A DNA stretch of 64,000 nt from Octadecabacter sp. SW4 (GCF_008065155.1 NZ_CP042819.1:2796922-2860921); one strand, 5' to 3'. Counted from the first letter of the stretch, positions 43,065-51,344 are shown. Translations and numbers: made by a program. The notes: generated by a model not told the origin, from the sequence alone.

Positions 43065-44156
43065 ATGGCGATTGATCGCAAACGGCTCGCCATTGTTGGC
43101 GGCGGTTATCTTGGGTCAGATTTGGCCAAATCACTGGAGCGGGACATGGATGTCACGCTGATCGAGCGGGCCAGCCATTTTACCCACGCCCCCGCCATGA
43201 TCCGCGCGATGGTTGACCCGGCGCTGCTGGATCAGGCGCTGATCCCCTATGACGATTTGCTGTCGCGCGGCCGTGTGGTGCAGGGCGAAGCGGCCTCGGT
43301 GGACGGCGGTGGTGTCACGTTGACGGATGGGCAGCGAGTAGACGCCGATTATGTCGTTATGGCCACCGGATCGGCTAACCTCGCGCCATTCCGGACGGCC
43401 TCGGGCAACATAGCAGAACTGCGCGCCAACAACGACCGCTGGCACAATGCGCTGACGGCTGCCAAAACCGTGCTAATCATCGGCGCGGGCGCGGTCGGCA
43501 CCGAACTGGCGGGTGAGATCGCCCATGCGCACCCAGACAAGACGGTCACGCTCGTGTCCAGCGATACGACGCTATTCCCGCAAACGCCCGGAAAACTGGG
43601 CAAGTCACTTTACCGCAAGCTGATGCGGATGGATGTGGAAGTAATCCTTGGCGCGCGGGCCGATACCTTGCCAGGGCGTGATGCACCGGAGGGCGGCCGC
43701 GTGACGCTTTCGACCGGGCAGACCATCGAGGCTGACCTCGTGATCCCCGCCGTCGGGTCCAGTGCGCTTGCCGGGCTTGCCGAAACCCTGCCGGGGGCCG
43801 AGCTGGACGTGGTGCACCGAGTGAAAGTGGACGAATGGCTGCGCCCGTCGGACCTGCCCAACGTCTTTGCCGCCGGAGATATGGCAGCCACCGGCGACGG
43901 CATGACCATCGTTGGGATTTCACGCCAGAAACCGTGGCTGGAAAAGACGCTCAAGGCGCTTTCGTCCGGCAAACGTATCGAGGAGGTCAAGCCTTACGCG
44001 CCTTGGGGTGAAAAAGCCCCGATCCTTGTCCCGCTGGGGCCGCGTCGCGGCAGCGCCTTCCTGATGGCCTTCACCGGCGGCGATTGGATAACCCGCATGA
44101 TGAAGGGCCGCGACCTATTCCTTGCGAAATACCGCAAGCTGCTCGGTCAGGCCTGA
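43065..44156 (+). CDS. FAD-dependent pyridine nucleotide-disulfide oxidoreductase (NDH-2 / AIFM2-FSP1-like)
   Basis: A 363-residue flavoprotein with two dinucleotide folds: FAD site IVGGGYLGSDLAKSL near residue 10, NAD(P)H site VLIIGAGAVGTELAGEIA near residue 140, and the closing NVFAAGDMA. The redox-active CxxC of glutathione reductase relatives is absent. The size and layout match type II NADH dehydrogenases and AIFM2/FSP1-like quinone reductases, which pass electrons from NAD(P)H to quinone at the membrane. No transmembrane helix, so peripheral. It sits centrally in the redox operon. Confidence 0.85.
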   Translation: MAIDRKRLAIVGGGYLGSDLAKSLERDMDVTLIERASHFTHAPAMIRAMVDPALLDQALIPYDDLLSRGRVVQGEAASVDGGGVTLTDGQRVDADYVVMATGSANLAPFRTASGNIAELRANNDRWHNALTAAKTVLIIGAGAVGTELAGEIAHAHPDKTVTLVSSDTTLFPQTPGKLGKSLYRKLMRMDVEVILGARADTLPGRDAPEGGRVTLSTGQTIEADLVIPAVGSSALAGLAETLPGAELDVVHRVKVDEWLRPSDLPNVFAAGDMAATGDGMTIVGISRQKPWLEKTLKALSSGKRIEEVKPYAPWGEKAPILVPLGPRRGSAFLMAFTGGDWITRMMKGRDLFLAKYRKLLGQA

Positions 44157-44193
44157 CCTGGCACCTCTCTGACGCGCATTGGAGTTTTCGAAA

Positions 44194-44631
44194 ATGACAC
44201 AAGCAAAATCTACCGCTCTGAAGATCGCCACCGTCCTTTGGGTGATCTGGGGCCTGGTTCACGCCTTCGCCGGTATCATAGTGCTGACTTCCGACGCCTC
44301 GTCCGGCTTTGCCGCCATCGCCGACGCTATCGACGCCGAGGCGCTGAAGGCCGAGTATCACGCCGCCGTCGGGGGCATCCTGAACCAGCACGGATGGAAC
44401 CTCTTGTGGTTTGGCGTCGCGACGATCATTGGCGGGTTGCTGATCTGGCGCGGCAACATGACGGCGATCTGGGTGACCGGCATGGTCGGCGGTCTGGCCG
44501 ACCTTGGCTACCTGCTGTTCGTGGACTTCCCCGGATACGTCAATTTCTTCCCCGGCACCTTGATGACCTTTATCTCCGGCTCGGCCGTCTTGCTCAGCTT
44601 CTGGGTCTGGTTGTCAAACCGCAACGCCTGA
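44194..44631 (+). CDS. Four-helix membrane protein of unknown function
   Basis: A 145-residue hydrophobic protein with four predicted helices (around residues 8-30, 65-85, 92-112, 118-140) separated by a short acidic loop with AIDAEALKAEYHAAVGG. It resembles small DoxX/DUF4345-like membrane proteins but I cannot place it. TTGGAG lies upstream of ATG 44194. It is the fourth gene of the redox operon and may be its second membrane anchor. Confidence 0.75.
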   Translation: MTQAKSTALKIATVLWVIWGLVHAFAGIIVLTSDASSGFAAIADAIDAEALKAEYHAAVGGILNQHGWNLLWFGVATIIGGLLIWRGNMTAIWVTGMVGGLADLGYLLFVDFPGYVNFFPGTLMTFISGSAVLLSFWVWLSNRNA

Positions 44632-44663
44632 ACTGTCCTCAGCCCCAACGAAAGGCCAAAGCC

Positions 44664-45317
44664 ATGACCGACCTCGCGAAAATCATCCCGGCCCAAGACG
44701 GTCCGTTGATCGTCGAAAACCCGCCCAACCTGAAGGGCTCTGTTGAGGCGGACCTGACCGGCAAGCCCAAGGTCGCGCTGTGTCGTTGCGGCGCGTCCGC
44801 CAACAAGCCGTTCTGCGACGGAACCCATACAAAGGTCGGGTTCACCAGCGCGCCGGATCGCAGCCGCCTGCGCAACACGCCGGTGAATTACACCGGCCAA
44901 GTGAACGGCGTAGAAGTCACGGTCAGCTACACACCCGTTCTTTGCACCCACGCCGCGCAATGCCAGGCCCGTGCCGTGGCCGTGTTCAACCCAAAGCAAA
45001 AGCCGTGGATCCAGCCCGAAAACGGCACGCTTGACGCGATTATAGATGTGATGGCGGCCTGTCCCTCGGGCGCACTGCGCGTCTCGGTCGGGGATCAGCC
45101 CGCCCAACATATGACAACCGGGGATGTCGGCATCGCCGTTGAAAAGAACGGCCCCTATCACGTCACGAACGTGGCGCTCGAGGCCGAGTTCAACGGCGCG
45201 GGCGCATCGCGGGCCAAATACTCGCTCTGCCGCTGCGGGTTGTCGAAGAACAAACCGTTCTGCGACGGGTCCCACCATGATGCGAAATGGTCCGATGACA
45301 GCGCAAAACCCGACTGA
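44664..45317 (+). CDS. CDGSH - divergent 4Fe-4S - CDGSH iron-sulfur protein
   Basis: A 217-residue three-domain protein. A first CDGSH motif (C40-x-C42...PFC51-D-G-T-H55) and a second near the end (C189-x-C191...PFC200-D-G-S-H204) each bind a [2Fe-2S] cluster with 3Cys-1His ligation, as in mitoNEET. Between them residues ~72-142 match the divergent 4Fe-4S mono-cluster family (CTHAAQC, C94/C100, and CPSGAL with C133), as in E. coli YjdI. Cytoplasmic. It could act as an electron carrier or cluster sensor for the preceding oxidoreductases. Last gene of the operon. Confidence 0.9.
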   Translation: MTDLAKIIPAQDGPLIVENPPNLKGSVEADLTGKPKVALCRCGASANKPFCDGTHTKVGFTSAPDRSRLRNTPVNYTGQVNGVEVTVSYTPVLCTHAAQCQARAVAVFNPKQKPWIQPENGTLDAIIDVMAACPSGALRVSVGDQPAQHMTTGDVGIAVEKNGPYHVTNVALEAEFNGAGASRAKYSLCRCGLSKNKPFCDGSHHDAKWSDDSAKPD

Positions 45318-45437
45318 CGAAGCGGCCTTTGGCGTCGTGTGCGGGTCGATCACCGCCGTGGTCTTTCAGATGGCCATTCATCACCCGAGCGAGGCGCCCG
45401 GATCGCGTTGCGTTTGGGTAGAAACATCCCAGGAACT

Positions 45438-45506
45438 ATGGTCGGGGCTGGAATAACCGGGGGCCTCGGGCTGGCCATCAGCCTCGTGAAATATGCAGCC
45501 CGTTAA
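45438..45506 (+). other. Short ORF, possible remnant of a Rossmann-fold gene
   Basis: AGGA followed by ATG at 45438 opens 22 codons (MVGAGITGGLGLAISLVKYA...), whose start resembles a glycine-rich dinucleotide-binding turn. It lies in the decaying zone between the CDGSH gene and the DUF4345 pseudogene. The rest of 45318-45535 shows no supported gene. Confidence 0.3.
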
Positions 45507-45535
45507 AGACGGGTCACCATCTGAAAGGGCATGAC

Positions 45536-45924
45536 ATGATACGCTTGTTTCAAATCATATTGGTCAGATCAAATGCTGTCCCCTTGCTGACCGGCCGTCT
45601 GGCGACTTTCGCCGGCGCGGCGCACTTTGTGCCCGCCGAATAGATCGCCACGGATTTCGACGCGCAAATCCGTATTTATGGTATCTGGTTTAAAGGGGTA
45701 TTTTGGCTAAGCCTCTGGATGGCCTTCAACATCAAGACGTTTGGCCCAGTCTTACAGATCGTATTTTCAGTCATGGCGATTGCGGGCGTTCTGCGCATTT
45801 ACACGATTGTCACTGCGGGCGAGTTCCCGACAACCACTCTTGTCGGCGCAGTCGTGGAGATTGCGACGCAGCTTTTCATCCCGTGGCATCGGTATGTTTT
45901 GAAGCAAGAACTCCCTGAACAGAA
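45536..45924 (+). pseudogene. DUF4345-like membrane protein interrupted by an in-frame TAG
   Basis: From ATG 45536 the frame reads a DUF4345-like protein (TFAGAAHFVPAE, then an amber stop at 45641-45643, then ATDFDAQIRIYGIWFKGVFW and GVLRIYTIVTAGEFPTTTLV). The same frame continues after the stop without a shift, so a single CAG/TGG-to-TAG type change is enough to explain it. Typical members have about 125-130 residues and four helices, which fits a C-terminal end near WHRYVLKQELPEQK. The downstream part has no good own start, so the gene is probably dead unless the amber is read through. Confidence 0.75.
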
Positions 45925-46153
45925 AGCCGGCGGGGTGCTGATGCTGCAGGGCGACACACCCAAACAGATCGAATACTGAACCGACGGCCCGCCTGTGTCA
46001 GCGTTTCTTTACACCCGTGACATGCTGGCCGATCGGTTTGCCGATTGAGATATCCTTCGCCTTGAAGACTACGGCGCTGACCTGCACGAAGGCCCGGGCC
46101 ATTCCGGCAAATCGGCACTCATTGACCTGATCGCAAGTCGGCCTCAGCTATAG
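45925..46153 (+). pseudogene. C-terminal remnant of a SAM-dependent methyltransferase, fused in frame to the DUF4345 pseudogene
   Basis: In the same frame as the DUF4345 pseudogene the sequence AGGVLMLQGDTPKQIEY, a TGA stop (45977), TDGPPVSAFLYTRDMLADRF, a second TGA (46046, where a Trp would be expected) and DILRLEDYGADLHEGPGHSG match the C-terminal end typical of a class of methyltransferases (LQGYTPKQL...TGGPP...LYT...LL...FAD...H-S-G-SALI). The SAM-binding N-terminus is absent. A deletion appears to have joined two former neighbours, and point changes followed. Confidence 0.65.
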
Positions 46154-46310
46154 GTTGGTGTCGGACCGCGTTGAGGTCTCAGCTTTGGCGGCGTGCCTAT
46201 CGAGGTATCGAAAAGCTGGATAAGCATCCCCCTTATCAAGCATACATTCATTGCGCAGCATCCGACGCTGTGGGCTCGCATTTGCGATTACGTGCAGCCA
46301 CCCCATCTTT
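46154..46310. other. 157-bp gap with no recognisable gene
   Basis: Lies between the methyltransferase remnant and the 3' end of the quinone oxidoreductase pseudogene. A GATAAG-CATCCCC-CTTATC inverted repeat is seen near 46216-46234. No ORF looks real. Confidence 0.5.
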
Positions 46311-47290
46311 TCAGACCTGCAACACAATTTTCCCGATATGCGAACTGCTTTCCATGCGCATGTGGGCGGCGCAGGCATCGGCGAGGGCAAATTCCTGATC
46401 CAGGACAGGCGCGATTTTGCCCGCCGTCAACATCGGCCAAACCTTTTGGCGCAATTGCCGGGCAATCTCTGCCTTGGCCAGATCGGACTGCGGGCGCAGA
46501 GTTGATCCAGTGATCGTCTGCCGCTTCATCATCATCGGTGCGAAATTCACTTCGGCCTTGGGACCTTGCAGAAAGGCGATCTGCACCAACCGCCCGTCGT
46601 CGGCCAGTGACCGCAGGTTACGCGCGATATAGTCACCCCCGACCATATCAAGGATCACATCAGCCCCGCCCACGCCCTTTATCACATCAACGAAATCCAC
46701 CTCACGGTAGTTAATCGCCACTTCGGCCCCAAGTGCGAGGCAGGCCGCGCATTTCTCGTCCGATCCGGCGGTCGTGAACACCCGCGCACCAAAGGCCCGC
46801 GCCAGCTGGATTGCCGTGGTGCCGATCCCGCTTGAGCCGCCATGCACAAGGAAGCTTTCGCCCGCCCGCAACCCAGCGCGCATGAACACATTGGACCAGA
46901 CGGTAAAAAACGTCTCGGGCAGGCAGGCGGCCGCGCGCATCCCCATGCCCCCCGGCACGGGCAGGCAATGCGCAGCCGGTGTGGCGACAAATTCCGCATA
47001 CCCCCGCCGGGCAGCAAGGCGCAAACCTCATCACCCAGGGCCCATTCGGTCACGCCATCACCAAGGCTCACAACCTCGCCCGAACACTCCAGACCGGGCA
47101 AATCACTCGCCCCGTTTGGCGGCGCATAAAGGCCGGCGCGCTGCAAGGCATCAGGGCGATTTACGCCAGCATAGGCCACTTTGATCACAACCTGACCGTG
47201 GCCCGCCACGGGCATGGAGCGGTCAGCAATCTGCAAGACATCAGGGCCGCCAGCGGTGGTAATTTCAACAGCGCGCATCGTCTTAGTCAT
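46311..47290 (-). pseudogene. Zinc-independent NAD(P)H-quinone oxidoreductase, one-base frameshift
   Basis: The two halves of a ~326-residue medium-chain quinone oxidoreductase lie in different frames. The N-terminal half (MTKTMRAVEITTAGGPDVLQ ... ALGDEVCALLPGGG) ends where the C-terminal half (GYAEFVATPAAHCLPVPGGM ... FLVHGGSSGIGTTAIQLARA ... HIGKIVLQV) begins. Restoring one G in the G5 run (C5 on the plus strand at 47002-47006) rejoins them; the total length of 980 bases fits a one-base loss. The NAD(P)H loop and remaining sequence are intact, so the event is recent or a sequencing error. ATG 47290 overlaps the COQ9 gene's end by eight bases. Confidence 0.85.
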
Positions 47291-47981
47291 GGGGAGTCCA
47301 GTGGCCGGGCAAATCATCGCGGGCGGCACCCTGCGGCGCTTTGACATGGCCAAACAGCTGTCCCAACGGCCCCAGAACAGGCCGCAACAACGGGTTCTCG
47401 CGCGCTTGTGCCTTGGCCTTTTCAAACTGCATCACGTTTTCGATGCGCCGGTCGATGAATTCGTCAGTAGCCAGCGCGTCAAAGCTTTGATCACCCAACC
47501 AGAACAGCACAACAGACCCGTAAACCGCCGACAGGGTCGCGCGTTTTGTATACCAGTTGATGTCGCGCGATGTGTCACCCAGCGCGGTCCAGATCGCATC
47601 CGCCGTGCCCCAGATCAGGCCCGCGCCCGTGGGGGCCAAATGTGGCAGGGCAAACAGCGAGGTGCCACGGCGCACGACCTCCTTGTCGCCCGCAACCTCG
47701 AGGCGCAAGCGAATCGCGGTGGCCACCTTGTCGCGGAAACGCATGTTGGCCAGATCGGTCTGGGCTAGGCGCGCGACCATCGCCCGGTCGCCGTCCTCGT
47801 GATATAGAACCGCCAGATCCACCGCGCCGCGCGGACAGGCCGCACGCGCCGCCCCCGCATCAACACCCGATTCGGCTACCGCCGCGTCAAACGCCGCCTG
47901 CGACCACCCATCAAAGGGCACATGCGGCACGATCGCCTGCAAAAGCACGGATTTGACGGGATCAGGCGCGGGGGTTGGCAT
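47283..47981 (-). CDS. COQ9 family protein
   Basis: A 232-residue protein of the COQ9 family, required for ubiquinone synthesis in mitochondria and present in alphaproteobacteria. Visible marks are the N-terminal VLLQAIVPHVPFDGWSQAAF, the amphipathic helix region RLRLEVAGDKEVVRRGTSLF, and DINWYTKRATLSAVYGSVVL. COQ9 binds lipids and assists COQ7. ATG 47981 follows AAGGAGAACGCC; a longer frame to 48014 is not needed. Its 3' end overlaps the quinone oxidoreductase pseudogene, a quinone-related neighbour. Confidence 0.88.
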   Translation of the reverse strand: MPTPAPDPVKSVLLQAIVPHVPFDGWSQAAFDAAVAESGVDAGAARAACPRGAVDLAVLYHEDGDRAMVARLAQTDLANMRFRDKVATAIRLRLEVAGDKEVVRRGTSLFALPHLAPTGAGLIWGTADAIWTALGDTSRDINWYTKRATLSAVYGSVVLFWLGDQSFDALATDEFIDRRIENVMQFEKAKAQARENPLLRPVLGPLGQLFGHVKAPQGAARDDLPGHWTPHD

Positions 47982-48089
47982 GGCGTTCTCCTTGATTGTG
48001 GCCAGTGTAGACAAGACGCCGAGCCTTTGCTATACGGCGGCTTCCTGCAAATCCTTGCAAATCCAACTTAGAAAGGTGGTGAAAACCAC

Positions 48090-48296
48090 ATGCAGGTTAG
48101 TGTTCGTGACAACAATGTCGATCAGGCGCTTCGTGCTCTGAAGAAAAAGCTCCAGCGTGAAGGTGTCTTTCGCGAAATGAAGCTCAAGCAGCATTTCGAG
48201 AAGCCCTCCGAGAAAAAGGCGCGCGAGAAGGCCGAGGCCATCCGCCGTCAGCGCAAGCTGGCTCGGAAGAAAGCACAGCGTGAGGGGATGCTCTAA
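48090..48296 (+). CDS. rpsU: Ribosomal protein bS21
   Basis: A 68-residue bS21 with the usual basic composition ([20 protein letters not shown] start and [15 protein letters not shown] end). It is part of the 30S platform near the anti-Shine-Dalgarno. GAAAGGTGG precedes the ATG. It is a single-gene unit with a strong terminator 27 bases after the stop. Confidence 0.95.
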   Translation: MQVSVRDNNVDQALRALKKKLQREGVFREMKLKQHFEKPSEKKAREKAEAIRRQRKLARKKAQREGML

Positions 48297-48323
48297 GCAA
48301 CCTCTGGCACTGAAGAATTAAGG

Positions 48324-48355
48324 AAACCCCGTGCTTTATAGCGCGGGGTTTTTCG
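48324..48355 (+). terminator. Rho-independent terminator of rpsU
   Basis: AAACCCCG...CGGGGTTT with an internal TGC/GCG extension and loop TTTATA, followed by TTTTTCG. A textbook terminator. Confidence 0.92.
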
Positions 48356-48405
48356 TTAGGTGCAGCACGGTTCGACTGATAGCCTAACGGAAAAAAGAGG
48401 ATCCC

Positions 48406-48768
48406 ATGGCTCTACTCGCAACACTGCTGATTGCTCTCATCGCACTCCTGCATGTCTATATTATGTGGTTTGAGATGTTCGCATGGGAAAGCCGCGGCCC
48501 CAAAGTCTTTGCCAGCCTCGGCAAAGACTTGTTCCCGAAGACCAAAGCCATGGCGGCCAATCAGGGACTTTACAACGGGTTCCTCGCAGCGGGCCTGATC
48601 TGGTCGCTGGTCATCGCGGATTCGGCTTGGTCCCAGAATGTCGCGCTGTTCTTTCTGGCCTGTGTGTTCGTCGCGGGCGTTTATGGTGCGGCGACCGTCA
48701 GCAAACGGATCATCTATGTGCAATCCGTGCCGTCGGGATTAGCGATCTTGGCGTTGCTGCTGTCCTAG
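48406..48768 (+). CDS. DUF1304 membrane protein
   Basis: A 120-residue four-helix membrane protein of the DUF1304 family: N-terminal ALLHVYIMWFEMFAWESRG and NQGLYNGFLAAGLIWSLV are the family hallmarks. Function unknown. It is preceded by AGAGGATCCC. The 143 bases after it, up to the Lrp gene, show no feature. Confidence 0.88.
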   Translation: MALLATLLIALIALLHVYIMWFEMFAWESRGPKVFASLGKDLFPKTKAMAANQGLYNGFLAAGLIWSLVIADSAWSQNVALFFLACVFVAGVYGAATVSKRIIYVQSVPSGLAILALLLS

Positions 48769-48911
48769 AACAACACAAACGCGCAATCGATCTCCTGAAG
48801 TTCAACATTTCAAAACGAGAAAACCTGAAAGTTGCCGTCCTTAACGCATTTATCGGCGCGTTCGGAGCAACGACCATACCGATTCTATGAAGTCTGATTG
48901 GAAACTAAGCC

Positions 48912-49379
48912 CTAAACCGGCAGGGCCGTCGTGCTGACAACGGTGCGCAGGGCAAAGCTGGATTGCATGGTTTGCACGCCCGGAAGGCTGGCCAGATGGC
49001 GGCGGTGGATCGCGGCGAAATCATCGGTATCGGCGGCGACAACCTTGAGCAGGTAATCGGCTGACCCGGCCATCAGGTGACATTCCAACACATCCGGCAC
49101 CCGTGCGACGGCCTTTTCAAAGGCGTCCAGCACTTCATCCGCTTGTGCCGACAGGGTGATTTCCACGAAAACAGTGGTTTTGCGCCCGATCTTGCGGGCA
49201 TCCAGCAGGGCCACGTAATCGCGAATGATCCCGTCCTTTTCCAGCCGCTGCACCCGGCGGTGACAGGCCGATGGTGACAGGTTTACCTTGTCCGACAGCT
49301 CGGCGTGCGACATCCGCCCGCCTTTTTGCAGGGCCACCAGGATTCGGCGGTCTATCTGGTCAATTTCCATATCACGCAT
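48912..49379 (-). CDS. Lrp/AsnC-family regulator, probable ald regulator
   Basis: A 155-residue regulator with an N-terminal winged helix-turn-helix (DRRILVALQKGGRMSHAELS, NLSPSACHRRVQRLE) and a RAM ligand domain (VFVEITLSAQADEVLDAFEK ... SADYLLKVVAAD). It is divergent from alanine dehydrogenase with 126 bases between, the arrangement seen for AldR/PutR-type local regulators; alanine or another amino acid is the likely effector. I use ATG 49379 with AAGGA just upstream; ATG 49370 is an alternative. Confidence 0.9.
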   Translation of the reverse strand: MRDMEIDQIDRRILVALQKGGRMSHAELSDKVNLSPSACHRRVQRLEKDGIIRDYVALLDARKIGRKTTVFVEITLSAQADEVLDAFEKAVARVPDVLECHLMAGSADYLLKVVAADTDDFAAIHRRHLASLPGVQTMQSSFALRTVVSTTALPV

Positions 49380-49505
49380 GATCCTTCGACTTTTTCGCCA
49401 TTCCACGCTCGATTCTAAGCGTAAAATCCACCAAAGTCAGCCCCATTCACATGCCAATTGCAGACCACCCCGCCCATAGTCGCGCCAGTTCAGGGAGGAC
49501 ATAAA

Positions 49506-50624
49506 ATGCACATCGGGTGCCCCAAAGAAATCAAACCACAGGAATTTCGCGTCGGTCTGACACCAAATGCCGCCGCCGAGGCGATTGCCCACGGACATCA
49601 GGTCACGGTGGAAACACAGGCGGGGGCTGGATCGGGCTTTCCCGATGAAGACTACATCGTTGCGGGCGCCAAGATCGTCGGCACCGCCAAAGAGGTATTC
49701 GACACAACCGACATGATCGTCAAGGTCAAGGAACCCCAGGCAGGCGAGCGCAAGATGCTGCGCGAGGGCCAGATCCTGTTCACCTACCTGCACCTTGCCC
49801 CTGACCCCGCCCAGACCAATGACCTGATGGAATCAGGCTGCACCGCCATCGCCTACGAGACCGTGACCGACCGCAATGGCGGGCTGCCCCTGCTTGCGCC
49901 GATGTCCGAAGTGGCGGGGCGTCTTGCCCCCCAAGTCGGCGCTTGGACCCTGCAAAAGGCAAATGGCGGGCGCGGTGTGCTGATGGGTGGCGTGCCCGGT
50001 GTTGGTCCCGCCCGTGTGGTCGTGATCGGCGGCGGCGTTGTCGGTACCCATGCGGCACGTATCGCTGCTGGGATGGGCGCGGATGTAACGGTCCTTGACC
50101 GGTCGCTGCCACGGATGCGGTATCTGGACGATGTCTATGGTGGCACCTTCAAGACCAGCTATGCCAGCGCAGGCAATACCATCGAACTGGCCCGCGAGGC
50201 CGACATGATCATCGGTGCGGTGCTGATCCCCGGTGCTGCGGCCCCCAAGTTGATCAGCCGCGCGCAACTGGCCGAACTCAAACCCGGTGCGGCCCTTGTG
50301 GATGTGGCAATTGACCAAGGAGGATGCTTTGAAACCTCCAAGGCAACAACCCATCAAGACCCGATCTATGAGGTAGACGGGATCATGCATTACTGCGTGG
50401 CGAACATGCCCGGCGCCGTTGCGCGGACATCTACAATCGCTTTGGGGAACGCGACAATGCCGTTCATGCTGGCCTTAGCCGACAAGGGTTGGCGCAAAGC
50501 CTGTGAAGACGATGAACACCTGCTGAACGGGCTGAACGTTCACGCGGGCCAGCTGACCTACTATGCCGTCGGCAAGGCGCTGGGGATCGACGTGCTGTCA
50601 CCGCAGTTGGCGTTGAAATCCTGA
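49506..50624 (+). CDS. ald: Alanine dehydrogenase
   Basis: A 372-residue enzyme with MHIGCPKEIKPQEFRVGLTP, the catalytic Lys in MIVKVKEPQ, His in YLHLAPDP, and the NAD site VVVIGGGVVGTHAARIAAGM. It interconverts L-alanine and pyruvate plus ammonium. ATG 49506 has GGAGGA nine bases upstream. The divergent Lrp/AsnC gene probably controls it. A GC-rich hairpin follows the stop. Confidence 0.96.
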   Translation: MHIGCPKEIKPQEFRVGLTPNAAAEAIAHGHQVTVETQAGAGSGFPDEDYIVAGAKIVGTAKEVFDTTDMIVKVKEPQAGERKMLREGQILFTYLHLAPDPAQTNDLMESGCTAIAYETVTDRNGGLPLLAPMSEVAGRLAPQVGAWTLQKANGGRGVLMGGVPGVGPARVVVIGGGVVGTHAARIAAGMGADVTVLDRSLPRMRYLDDVYGGTFKTSYASAGNTIELAREADMIIGAVLIPGAAAPKLISRAQLAELKPGAALVDVAIDQGGCFETSKATTHQDPIYEVDGIMHYCVANMPGAVARTSTIALGNATMPFMLALADKGWRKACEDDEHLLNGLNVHAGQLTYYAVGKALGIDVLSPQLALKS

Positions 50625-50631
50625 ACAAGGC

Positions 50632-50655
50632 AGGCCCGCCAGCGATGGCGGGCCT
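50632..50655. terminator. Hairpin between convergent ald and SDR genes
   Basis: AGGCCCGCC and GGCGGGCCT form a perfect nine-base stem around AGCGAT, reaching into the SDR stop codon. There is no T run. The same GGCCCGCC arm recurs in the mscL terminator at 51318-51344. Confidence 0.5.
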
Positions 50656-51253
50656 AGTCGACGATGAATACCTGGCCGGTCAGGCAGCCTTCGACGGCTT
50701 TGCTGTAGGCCAGCGCGACGGCTTCATCGCTGACATGCGTATGGCCGCGAAAGAACCCGTCATATTTTGCGCGTGACGCCTCGAGAACTTCGGGGCTGAC
50801 GGCGTTGATCCGCAAACCGCGCGGCATATCCACCGCCGCCCCGCGCACGAAGCCGTCAATCGCCCCATTCGCCGCCGCAGCCGCCGCCCCGCCCCTGATC
50901 GGATCACGGTTCAACACGCCGCTGGTCAGGGTGAATGATCCGCCATCACTGACATGCCCGATCCCTTCCAGCACCAGACTGATCTGCGCCATTGCCTTGG
51001 CGTTGATCCCGATCATGCATTGCGCAGGTGTCATGTCGGCAACGGGGCCAAAGTGGCCATGTCCGGTCGCACAGACCACGGCATCGACCTTGCCAACATG
51101 ATCATACATCGCCTGAATGCTGGCACAATCCTCGAGGTCGACGTTGATGTCGCCACTTGATCGACCCGCCGTGATGATATCATGACGTGCAGACAAGGCC
51201 TGAACGGCAGTTTTGCCAACGGCACCAGTGGCGCCGATAATAATGATTTTCAT
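50654..51253 (-). CDS. Short SDR-fold protein
   Basis: A 199-residue Rossmann protein: KIIIIGATGAVGKTAVQALS gives the nucleotide site, VVCATGHGHFGPVADMT replaces NNAG, and the Y-x-x-x-K active site is missing (an alanine/glycine-rich stretch GGAAAAAANGAIDGFVRGAA stands there). Small SDR-like proteins of this kind are common and of unknown function. ATG 51253 follows AAGGGG; a frame to 51298 is not supported. It converges on ald. Confidence 0.8.
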   Translation of the reverse strand: MKIIIIGATGAVGKTAVQALSARHDIITAGRSSGDINVDLEDCASIQAMYDHVGKVDAVVCATGHGHFGPVADMTPAQCMIGINAKAMAQISLVLEGIGHVSDGGSFTLTSGVLNRDPIRGGAAAAAANGAIDGFVRGAAVDMPRGLRINAVSPEVLEASRAKYDGFFRGHTHVSDEAVALAYSKAVEGCLTGQVFIVD

Positions 51254-51317
51254 GGTGTGTCCCCTTTGCCCGGTCAAGCCTATCGTCGCATTTGCCATCA
51301 GACCACCGCAAACGCGA

Positions 51318-51344
51318 AAAGGCCCGCCAACATGGCGGGCCTTT
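51318..51344 (-). terminator. Rho-independent terminator of mscL
   Basis: AAAGGCCCGCC and GGCGGGCCTTT form an eleven-base stem with loop AACAT; on the minus strand it ends in TTTTCG. It begins 22 bases after the mscL stop. Confidence 0.88.

Noticed and set aside
44238..44663. Long N-terminal extension of the CDGSH gene in the same frame
   Set aside because: It overlaps the four-helix membrane protein gene in another frame and is arginine-rich shadow sequence; ATG 44664 directly starts the conserved domain.
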